A stretch of 6,203 nucleotides of DNA from positions 1 to 6,203 of the forward strand of contig JAGQHH010000734.1 of assembly GCA_020431945.1 (NCBI GenBank), in the 5' to 3' direction. Every line of letters begins with the position of its first letter. Position 1 is the stretch's first letter. Both the position numbers and the translations under genes were made by a program. The notes under the pieces are model-generated. The model ran no database searches, was not told the origin of the DNA, and saw only the letters and a program-made list of their open reading frames with translations. Source of the stretch: Cyanobacteria bacterium HKST-UBA02. Lineage in GTDB: Bacteria; Cyanobacteriota; Vampirovibrionia; Obscuribacterales; Obscuribacteraceae. Shown piece by piece: positions 1-5,195 of the stretch.

Positions 1-362
1 CTTGGCTCCTTGCCGTGCTCCCGGGACATGGTCATGCCTTTCTCCAGGATCGCCAGAGCTTCGGTGTAGTCTCCTTTCTCCGAGGCGATCAGACCGCGCT
101 GGTTGAGGACCATGGCCATCTCGGAAGAGGACTCATGGTCGGATTTCTCCAGGAGTTTCTCTGCTTTGTCCAGCTCGGCGTCTGCCGCCTCGTATTCGGC
201 AAGCTGCCTCAGCGCCCGGGCGAGTTCGGTATGTGCCTTTGCCATTTCGATGTCGTCGGCCTCATATTTCTCGATCAACTCGATCCACATTTGCTTCGCT
301 TCGCTATAGGAACCACCATCGAAAGTGTTTCTGGCTTTTTGAAATATCTCGTTGAAGCTCAT
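1..362 (-). CDS. TPR-repeat protein, C-terminus cut by window edge
   Basis: Only the first 120 residues are in the window; the reading frame is still open at position 1, so the gene continues to the left. The protein begins MSFNEIFQKARNTF and is almost wholly helical, charged and soluble, with no signal peptide or membrane segment. Paired-helix TPR-like units lie at about residues 5-35, 40-73 and 82-115. The last has the typical small-residue pattern (NQRGLIASEKGDYTEALAIL), close to the Pfam TPR consensus in which G and A pack between helices. TPR arrays serve as protein-protein scaffolds; no catalytic motif is visible and no specific partner can be named. The ATG at 360-362 is preceded by AGGAG with 5-nt spacing, which fixes the start. 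It lies 20 bp downstream of the 190-aa TPR gene on the same strand, so the two are probably co-transcribed and may be related paralogues acting together. Confidence 0.85.
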   Translation of the reverse strand, partial: MSFNEIFQKARNTFDGGSYSEAKQMWIELIEKYEADDIEMAKAHTELARALRQLAEYEAADAELDKAEKLLEKSDHESSSEMAMVLNQRGLIASEKGDYTEALAILEKGMTMSREHGKEP

Positions 363-382
363 AGCCTCTCCTGTCATTGCCA

Positions 383-955
383 CTAACTCTCCAGAGCCGC
401 CAGCATTTCGACGGCGCGTCTCATATCCGGCAGGCTTTCGTCAAAAGCAGTCAGATTCATAGCCTTGTCGATCATCTCCAGGGCTGCATCGTATTCGGTA
501 TCGGCAATATGAATCCGGGCCATGGAGACCAGGGCTGCCGCATAGACCGGATTGATGGCAAGGCTCTTCTCGAGGAGATCCCGGGCCTTAGGAATGTCGC
601 CTTTGCGGATCATGAGATCCGCCAGGCTACGGTAGGGCCACTCGAAGTCGGGGTGGTCCGCGATCAGCTTCTCGAGCTTTGCCACGGCCTTCACTCTGTT
701 TGTGAAGCCGAGATGGAGCTCGACATCCCTGTAGGTATTGAAGGCTTCCTGATCGACAGGATGGGCGGGGATTCTGGTGCTCAGCATATCTCGGGCCGCT
801 CTGCCGCTCTCTCCTTCGGGATCGAGGATGACGGCCCTGCTCAGAGCATCTCTGGCTTTGTCCAGATCTCTTTCTTCCCAGAACCAGTTGCCGAGCTGGA
901 AATACTCCGCGGCAGTCAAGTCATCTGGTATCGCATCTGGTGGTTTATTCAGCAT
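383..955 (-). CDS. TPR-repeat protein, 190 aa
   Basis: A complete soluble protein made of about four TPR units: roughly residues 15-48 (LGNWFWEERDLDKARDALSR region), 71-104, 105-138 (LADLMIRKGDIPKARDLLEK) and 139-172 (MARIHIADTEYDAALEMIDK). The units carry the usual alternation of bulky and small residues, and three of them end with the frequent 'DP/NP/HP' helix-capping motif. No enzymatic domain, signal peptide or membrane helix is present, so a scaffold or adaptor role is the most that can be inferred. The ATG at 953-955 has GGAG six bases upstream (in GGAGAGAG), supporting this start. It is the first gene of a minus-strand pair with the truncated TPR gene, 20 bp apart. A long open frame on the opposite strand (377-1021, plus) is an antisense shadow: only this strand gives a coherent repeat protein. 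The TPR assignment is firm; the cellular role is unknown. Confidence 0.9.
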   Translation of the reverse strand: MLNKPPDAIPDDLTAAEYFQLGNWFWEERDLDKARDALSRAVILDPEGESGRAARDMLSTRIPAHPVDQEAFNTYRDVELHLGFTNRVKAVAKLEKLIADHPDFEWPYRSLADLMIRKGDIPKARDLLEKSLAINPVYAAALVSMARIHIADTEYDAALEMIDKAMNLTAFDESLPDMRRAVEMLAALES

Positions 956-1069
956 TGCTCTCTCCGGGTGGCGAAGATCGTTCTTGGCGCTCTTAATTTA
1001 ATACCCTTCTATCGATGGTGAATGCTTCTTTAAGGGTAAGATTTTCTTGTTGTTTCACGAGCGCTCGCC
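956..1069. promoter_or_regulatory. Divergent intergenic region with TATA-like element
   Basis: This 114-bp gap separates the minus-strand TPR operon from the plus-strand EamA transporter, so it should hold both promoters. The clearest element is the AT-rich stretch TTAATTTAATA at 993-1003, standing out against GC-rich flanks. Read on the minus strand, an archaeal-type start about 25-30 bp downstream would give a short leader carrying the GGAG ribosome site of the 190-aa TPR gene. Read on the plus strand it would place a start near 1025-1030 for the transporter. A 7-bp inverted repeat (TACCCTT at 1002-1008, AAGGGTA at 1032-1038) abuts it. Assignment as promoter is inference from composition and position only; no bacterial -35/-10 pair is obvious. 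Confidence 0.4.
1002..1038. repeat. Spaced 7-bp inverted repeat near the TATA-like element
   Basis: TACCCTT (1002-1008) and its exact reverse complement AAGGGTA (1032-1038) are separated by 23 bp, with arm centres 30 bp apart, close to three helical turns. The left arm overlaps the end of the AT-rich element. This could be a two-site operator, but a 7-bp match within a gap this size has an appreciable chance of arising randomly. Confidence 0.3.
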
Positions 1070-1963
1070 TTGTCAATAGATCTTCTGGTTACTGTGTCCG
1101 TGCTCTGCTGGGGAGCCTGGGGCATCTTCGAGAAAAAGGCTCTTTCCGGCTCCACTGCCCGGGATGTGGCCGTCCTGCTCTATGGTTTCAACATCATCCA
1201 GATTCCTGTTTTCATTCTTCTTCTCGACTGGCTCGAGCCGGGCTGGCATTTTTCGGCGAACGCCCTGCTCTGGTGCGGCGGGGCGGCGCTCTGCTATGCC
1301 CTCGGGATTGTCTCGTATCTCTCGGTCTTGAAGAAAATCGATGCCAGCTATGTAATCGGCAGCACTGCCTGTTATCCGATTATCACTATTTTCCTGGCTG
1401 CCTCATTTCTCGGTGAGCCGGTGGTAGCCAATCGATTGTGCGGGGCATTGCTCGTGGCGGCAGGGGTTTTCGCCATCTCTTGCACGCGGATGACTGGTAG
1501 GGATGATGACCAGCTCGACGGCAGGAGCCGGTGGATGGCGGCCTCCTGCCTGCTCATCACCACTCTCGCTTTCGGGCTGCGGAGCGTATGCGCCAAGCTC
1601 GCCCTGGCAGACGCGACGCCTCTCATGGTCTATATGGGCAAATGCGTCTGGGACCTCTTCTTCATCGTGCCTGTGGTGCTGCTCTTCCTCAAGCAGGGGC
1701 ACAGGTTCGATCTGAAGAAAGGCAGGACGATCCTCTTCTGCTCCCTCTCCACCCTCTGTCTGGCCCTGGGAGGCTTCGCCTATCTCGCAGCCATGGCGCG
1801 TTGCTCCGCTTCTTATGTGGTGGCGATTACGTCCTGCTATCCGGTGATTATGTACCTGCTTGCTCTGGTGTTTCTCGGGGAGAGATTCAGCAAGCTGCGC
1901 CTGGCAGGCATCTCGGTCCTTGTGATCGGGGCGATTCTGCTCCAGACCACCGCCTCTCTCTGA
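1070..1963 (+). CDS. EamA/DMT-family permease, 10 TM
   Basis: A 297-aa inner-membrane protein with ten hydrophobic segments, the usual size and topology of drug/metabolite transporter (EamA) carriers. The two halves are an internal duplication. DASYVIGSTACYPIITIFLA (91-110) followed by FLGEP matches SASYVVAITSCYPVIMYLLA (246-265) followed by FLGER, the classic end-of-domain signature in each EamA repeat. A charged loop at about 140-155 joins the halves. Family members export or import amino acids, nucleotide-sugar-like compounds or other metabolites; the substrate cannot be read from sequence. The start is the TTG at 1070: there is an in-frame TAA at 1037 and no ATG or GTG between. No Shine-Dalgarno precedes it; a GTG at 1094 is the alternative but would cut into the first helix. 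The gene converges with the rhodanese gene, with only 13 bp between the stops, so no joint operon is possible there. Confidence 0.9.
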   Translation: MSIDLLVTVSVLCWGAWGIFEKKALSGSTARDVAVLLYGFNIIQIPVFILLLDWLEPGWHFSANALLWCGGAALCYALGIVSYLSVLKKIDASYVIGSTACYPIITIFLAASFLGEPVVANRLCGALLVAAGVFAISCTRMTGRDDDQLDGRSRWMAASCLLITTLAFGLRSVCAKLALADATPLMVYMGKCVWDLFFIVPVVLLFLKQGHRFDLKKGRTILFCSLSTLCLALGGFAYLAAMARCSASYVVAITSCYPVIMYLLALVFLGERFSKLRLAGISVLVIGAILLQTTASL

Positions 1964-1976
1964 AAGGTTCTCTATA

Positions 1977-2831
1977 TCAGGCTACCGGCATGGCAGGGGT
2001 GGTGGTCCACTGCATATAGCCGCCGTCGAAAATTCGTACAGGCTCTCCTGTATAGAGCTCATGCAGAAAAGCGATGGTGGCGGCTCGCAGACCGAGCTCG
2101 CAATAGGCTGCCAGAGGCGCGCTGAGAGCACCGATGCCGGTATACCGGCTCAGATAAGCCTGGCGATCGATATAGCGTTTCTCATCGCTTTGAAAAATAC
2201 TGGTAAATGGAAAAAGCACTGCTCCGGGGATATGACCCATACGAGGCAGATAGGAATAGACGTCCCCATCGAACTCCGGTGCCGATCGGGCGTCCAGGAG
2301 AAAAGCATTCGAGCGGCAGTCGAGCTCCCGGGCAAGCTCCTCCATGGTGATCCGGCGCTCTCCATCGATATTCAGATCGAAACGAGCAGGGTCTTTCTCG
2401 ATCTCTCTCGATTCTATTGATCCCCCGGCTTTGAGCCAGGCGGAAAAACCGCCATCGAGAATGCTCAGATCCCGGGCTCCCAGATAAAGAAGCATCCAGG
2501 CGACTCTGCCTTCGAGCCCTTTCGATACCTGACCGTCTGCGTAGACGATAATCCGAGAGTCACTATCTATGCCCATTTCGGCAAGGCGGTCGGCAAGAGC
2601 GGCGGCCACCGGATCGAGAAGCAGCCCCCACCATCCAGGTCGGGCGAACTGGTCCCCGGCCGATTCGGGCGCTTCCTGGCAGAAATCGCTCCAGAGAAGA
2701 TTTACCGCTCCATTGATATGTCCAGCCTGATAATCGTCCCGGTGCCGGGCGTCGATGATAGTAATGTCGGTTACCCGGCGTCTGACCAGATCCAGGAGGT
2801 CTTCAGGGGTGATCAGGGAGAGCTTTGCCAT
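1977..2831 (-). CDS. Two-domain rhodanese sulfurtransferase
   Basis: A 284-aa cytosolic protein with tandem rhodanese domains, the normal architecture and length of thiosulfate or 3-mercaptopyruvate sulfurtransferases (EC 2.8.1.1/2.8.1.2). The N-terminal domain (about 5-135) has DARHRDDYQAGHINGAVNL and ends LDGGFSAW, but its loop reads YADGQ instead of holding a cysteine, as expected for the structural, non-catalytic half. The C-terminal domain (about 160-280) has LLDARSAPEFDG, GHIPGAV and the active-site loop CELGLRA, with catalytic Cys244 intact, then FDGGYMQW. The loop does not by itself separate thiosulfate from mercaptopyruvate as donor: Cys-Glu-Leu-Gly-Leu-Arg is neither textbook form. 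The ATG at 2829-2831 lies inside the end of the desaturase gene, overlapping it by 29 bp in another frame, with only a weak AGGG upstream. Translation is therefore probably coupled to the desaturase. No signal peptide is seen. Confidence 0.93.
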   Translation of the reverse strand: MAKLSLITPEDLLDLVRRRVTDITIIDARHRDDYQAGHINGAVNLLWSDFCQEAPESAGDQFARPGWWGLLLDPVAAALADRLAEMGIDSDSRIIVYADGQVSKGLEGRVAWMLLYLGARDLSILDGGFSAWLKAGGSIESREIEKDPARFDLNIDGERRITMEELARELDCRSNAFLLDARSAPEFDGDVYSYLPRMGHIPGAVLFPFTSIFQSDEKRYIDRQAYLSRYTGIGALSAPLAAYCELGLRAATIAFLHELYTGEPVRIFDGGYMQWTTTPAMPVA

Positions 2832-3816
2832 TTTGCCCTTGTGTGTCGATCTCCAGGTCTGCGGCGAATTTCTCCTGGGCTTCCAGGGGAATCAGATCTC
2901 TTTCTACCGCTTCCTCGAAGACCAGGGGTGACCTCATTTTAAAGGCATACTTGCGAAAGATCTCCGAATAGCCGTTGAAAAAATAGCTCCCGTTCTCGGC
3001 GAGGAGCGCCTCTCTGTCTTTGAAATAAAGATTGCGCAGCTCATACCAGGGTATTTTGGGAAGTTTGTGGTGGAGATAGTGATAGTTGTTGTTCAGATAG
3101 AGCACCCGAAATGGCATTGCCGTCTCGACTATAGCTGTTCGCTGGTTGGCTGTCCGGGCCGATTGATGCTCGGCATAGGAGCGGAGCAGGGTGAGGGAGA
3201 GTCCGGGGTATACGAAGCAGACCAGATAAGTCCAGACGGAGATCTTGCAAACCAGGGTCAGGTAAGCGAAAAGAGCCGTAACCAGGACGATATGGATGAG
3301 CCAGCTATTTAAATTGGCGGTATCACCCACGGCAATTTTTTTGATTTCCAGCGCATAGAAACGCCAGCTCGATATCACCGGTCCCAGAAGCAGCCTGCCC
3401 AGAAGAGTGTTGTTGAACAGAAGCAGAGCCCTCACCGGAGGCAGCTCGTTCTGCCAGCTCTGCCGGGTTATGTAATAAGACTCGGGATCTTCCAGGGGAT
3501 TGGTGAGATTCTCGGTCTCGTGGTGCTGGATATGAGTGCTACGGTAGATCGGATAGGGGTAGATCAACCCCAGGGGGGCATAGGCCAGGAGGCTGTTAAC
3601 CAGGCGACTGCCTGTGGGGTGCCCGTGAATGGTCTCGTGTTGCAGGGAGCCGTGCAGGCATACTAAAAAGCCCCCGAAGAAAAAGAGCAAGACTCCTGGA
3701 ATCTTCGCAGCCGCCAGGGTGAGGGCTATAAAGCAGGCATAGATTGAGAAAGCCAGGGCCCAGGTGATGAACTCTTTTGGATCTCTCGACACTGGCTGCT
3801 CACTCAAAAAAGCCAA
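2803..3816 (-). CDS. Membrane fatty-acid-desaturase-type di-iron protein
   Basis: A 337-aa integral membrane protein with the three histidine clusters of the FA_desaturase family (PF00487): HETIH at 60-64 followed by GH66, HIQHH at 95-99 and HYLHH at 246-250, plus His217 (AEHQ). These ligate a di-iron centre that uses O2 to desaturate or hydroxylate a lipid-like chain. Hydrophobic segments lie at about 17-57 (two), 75-90, 130-150 and 170-213. Motifs ENLTNPLEDPESYY and LNNNYHYLHHKLP fit one bacterial desaturase subgroup; substrate, position and even desaturase versus hydroxylase activity are undetermined. The tail after about 295 is acidic and soluble. The first possible start is TTG at 3814-3816, directly preceded in frame by TGA; later choices are TTG 3807 and GTG 3792. 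There is no Shine-Dalgarno, but TATATATTTA lies just upstream. It is first in an operon with the overlapping rhodanese gene. Confidence 0.9.
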   Translation of the reverse strand: MAFLSEQPVSRDPKEFITWALAFSIYACFIALTLAAAKIPGVLLFFFGGFLVCLHGSLQHETIHGHPTGSRLVNSLLAYAPLGLIYPYPIYRSTHIQHHETENLTNPLEDPESYYITRQSWQNELPPVRALLLFNNTLLGRLLLGPVISSWRFYALEIKKIAVGDTANLNSWLIHIVLVTALFAYLTLVCKISVWTYLVCFVYPGLSLTLLRSYAEHQSARTANQRTAIVETAMPFRVLYLNNNYHYLHHKLPKIPWYELRNLYFKDREALLAENGSYFFNGYSEIFRKYAFKMRSPLVFEEAVERDLIPLEAQEKFAADLEIDTQGQNGKALPDHP

Positions 3817-3821
3817 TCACA

Positions 3822-3833
3822 GTAAATATATAC
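3822..3833 (-). promoter_or_regulatory. TATA-like promoter of the desaturase-rhodanese operon
   Basis: On the minus strand the sequence reads GTATATATTTAC, a strong AT-rich island in a GC-rich gap, ending only a few bases before the first possible start codon (TTG at 3816). If it is an archaeal TATA box, transcription would start about 25 bp downstream, near 3800, which is past that TTG and close to the in-frame GTG at 3792, implying a leaderless mRNA. As a bacterial -10 element it would also give an almost leaderless message; the best hexamer 17 bp upstream (TTTCAA) is a poor -35. The remainder of the 86-bp gap (3817-3902) shows no clear terminator. Confidence 0.45.
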
Positions 3834-3902
3834 ACCGGATCGGCCTGGATTGAAACTCCTCTTCGCCTGACAGGGTGCCGGATTGCTCGATTTATATGCG
3901 CT

Positions 3903-4103
3903 CTATACTTGAACTTCTGACGGTATCGGGATGTCGCTGGTCAGCTCCTCTTTCAGGTGTCTGGCTTTCTTCAAGCTCAGGGAGCCTTTGCTCTCTTCAC
4001 CGGAAAGCAGCCAGTCCAGAACCGGCTTGCTTGCAACACCGGCCACGAAGCCGATGGTTATACCTGTCATAAGAATGCTTGCTGAAATAGATAACAGTCT
4101 CAT
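3903..4103 (-). CDS. Small single-span membrane protein, 66 aa
   Basis: I do not recognise this protein. It begins MRLLSISASILMTGITIGFV and has one hydrophobic segment at about residues 3-26, ending with 'AGVASKPVLDWLLSG'. A short charged region (ESKGSLSLKKARHLKEEL, 38-54) and a proline-containing acidic tail follow. The N-terminal segment could be a membrane anchor or an uncleaved signal; no lipobox cysteine is seen. The start is well fixed: ATG at 4101-4103 has AGGAGG five bases upstream, inside an unusually purine-rich GGAGAGGAGGA tract. The frame is open further to a GTG at 4166, but that longer N-terminus would swallow the ribosome site and is less likely. It is 86 bp upstream of the desaturase on the same strand, so it may share a transcript, and it is divergent from the hydrolase. 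Function unknown; the ribosome site argues that it is a true gene. Confidence 0.7.
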   Translation of the reverse strand: MRLLSISASILMTGITIGFVAGVASKPVLDWLLSGEESKGSLSLKKARHLKEELTSDIPIPSEVQV

Positions 4104-4118
4104 TTTTTCCTCCTCTCC
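4104..4118 (-). promoter_or_regulatory. Strong ribosome binding site of the 66-aa gene
   Basis: The minus strand reads GGAGAGGAGGAAAAA directly before the ATG at 4103. The AGGAGG core with a 5-nt A-rich spacer is the best Shine-Dalgarno in the window. It decides the start of the small membrane protein against the upstream GTG at 4166. Confidence 0.75.
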
Positions 4119-4168
4119 AGGGGCTCTCTCCTTCTGATCTAGCGAACCGGGCGAAATCGATGCCACAT

Positions 4169-4182
4169 CACTTAATTAAGTG
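4169..4182. promoter_or_regulatory. Perfect 14-bp AT-rich palindrome between divergent genes
   Basis: CACTTAATTAAGTG is an exact palindrome with no mismatch; the next base pair outwards (T4168/T4183) breaks the symmetry. It lies in the 126-bp gap between the minus-strand 66-aa gene (start 4103) and the plus-strand hydrolase (start 4230). Its TTAATTAA core is the only AT-rich block there. It could be a shared bidirectional TATA-like element, giving starts near 4150 on the minus strand and near 4201 on the plus strand. Alternatively it could be an operator for a dimeric regulator. The rest of the gap holds no other element I can support beyond the ribosome site at 4104-4118. Confidence 0.45.
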
Positions 4183-4229
4183 TCTGTCTGTGGTCGAAAG
4201 GGAGTTTGCCCTCTCGATAAGATCGTCTG

Positions 4230-5186
4230 ATGGCAGCAAGAGTGAAAGTAAGAGGATTCTGGATCAGGGTGGCGCTCCTGTCCGGTCTTCTCTATTTCGC
4301 CATTGCTTTCGTCTTCATAGCTATTCAGCTTTGTGACAGGCTTTGCCCGGCATCGCTCTGTCGCATCGGGCTTTTCTATCCGGTAAAGGCCTCCTCCTAC
4401 CCGATTCTCCCGCCGACCTACGGCAGTGCTCGGCGGATGGATGTGAGCTTCGCTGCACCGTCCGGGGCTCGTCTTCAAGGCGTCTTCTATGACTTGAAAG
4501 ATGCCTCCCGGGTGGTTCTTCTGAGCTACGGGCAGAGCGGCAATATCGGTATCAATGCAGGGTTGTTGAAAGCTGTACTCGACTCCGGCTGCTCTGTCTT
4601 TGCCTATGATTACGAGGGTTACGGGATGAGCACCGGCACGCCCAGCCCGTCGAGGGTAATCGAGGACGGGGTAGCAGCTTTTGACTATTTGACCGGTCCT
4701 CTCGGGGTGGAGCCGTCCAGAATCGTCGAGATGGGAGTTTCACTGGGCACAGGGATCGCCAGCCGAGTAGCTGAGAAAAGAGCACCGCAGTCCCTGGTCC
4801 TGATCTCGCCTTATCTTTCTCTTCGCCGCCTCGCCCGGGAGAAACTGCCATTTCTGACACTTTATGGCGACGGCGATTTCCCCACCCCGGATCTGGGTGC
4901 CGGGGAATTTTTCGCAAGAAACAGCGAGGTGCCTGTTCTCATGCTTCATGGCGAACTCGACCCGATTATCCCAGCCGGAAACTCGCGGGAGCTTTTCGCC
5001 ATGTCCAGGTCTCCGTGCAGGCTAGTGATGGCTGGTGATGCCCATCATTGCGACTTCAGTCTCAGTTTTATCACCGGGGAGCTGAAAAATTTTTTCGATC
5101 TTCTCGACCGAGGCAGTCTCGAATCGAAGATCACTGTGGCTGGTGATTCTCGAAATAACCTTGCAAATGAAAAGGCAAACTTTTAA
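4230..5186 (+). CDS. Membrane-anchored alpha/beta hydrolase, Bem46/ABHD12-13 type
   Basis: A 318-aa serine hydrolase with one N-terminal membrane helix (about residues 11-33) and a basic start (MAARVKVRGFWIR), so the catalytic domain probably lies on one face of the membrane. The fold is clear: a predicted oxyanion loop SYGQSGNIG (99-107), the FAYDYEGYGMSTGTPS strand-turn (124-139) typical of Bem46-like enzymes, nucleophile elbow GVSLG (169-173) with Ser171, acid Asp244 in LHGELDPIIP, and His272 or His273 in GDAHHCDF. The triad is complete. Relatives include lipid esterases, thioesterases and peptidases; the substrate cannot be assigned. The 25 residues after about 293 are polar and weakly structured. 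The ATG at 4230 has no nearby Shine-Dalgarno; GTG at 4242 is the alternative. The DUF4143 ATPase follows 9 bp after the stop and may be co-transcribed, though the two families have no known functional link. Confidence 0.88.
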   Translation: MAARVKVRGFWIRVALLSGLLYFAIAFVFIAIQLCDRLCPASLCRIGLFYPVKASSYPILPPTYGSARRMDVSFAAPSGARLQGVFYDLKDASRVVLLSYGQSGNIGINAGLLKAVLDSGCSVFAYDYEGYGMSTGTPSPSRVIEDGVAAFDYLTGPLGVEPSRIVEMGVSLGTGIASRVAEKRAPQSLVLISPYLSLRRLAREKLPFLTLYGDGDFPTPDLGAGEFFARNSEVPVLMLHGELDPIIPAGNSRELFAMSRSPCRLVMAGDAHHCDFSLSFITGELKNFFDLLDRGSLESKITVAGDSRNNLANEKANF

Positions 5187-5195
5187 AATGCAAGG
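5159..5195 (+). other. Potential hairpin over the hydrolase stop and ATPase ribosome site
   Basis: CCTTGCA (5159-5165) pairs exactly with TGCAAGG (5189-5195), enclosing a 23-nt loop that can form an inner AAAAG/CTTTT stem (5170-5174 with 5180-5184). The right arm ends one base before the ATPase ATG at 5196 and includes the only AAGG present upstream of it. The hydrolase stop (5184-5186) lies inside. The structure could sequester the ATPase start region until ribosomes finishing the hydrolase open it. It lacks the GC-rich stem and T-run of an intrinsic terminator. Confidence 0.35.

Noticed and set aside
377..1021. Long plus-strand open frame (214 aa) opposite the 190-aa TPR gene
   Set aside because: It has no recognisable domain, lies antisense to a gene with clear TPR repeats and a good ribosome site, and crosses the divergent promoter region.
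1531..2019. Plus-strand open frame of 162 aa inside the EamA gene
   Set aside because: It is a frame-shifted reading of the transporter, rich in R, G, A and H, as expected from GC-rich coding DNA out of frame, and it runs past the convergent stop.
2061..2420. Plus-strand open frame of 119 aa opposite the rhodanese gene
   Set aside because: Antisense to conserved rhodanese motifs; no domain or ribosome site of its own.
4104..4166. GTG start at 4166 giving an 87-aa version of the small membrane protein
   Set aside because: The extension would be translated through the AGGAGG site that serves the ATG at 4103, and the extra residues are polar and low in information, placed before the membrane segment.
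4196..4215. AGGG/CCCT mini-hairpin upstream of the hydrolase start
   Set aside because: Only four contiguous base pairs with flanking mismatch; too weak to claim as a leader structure.
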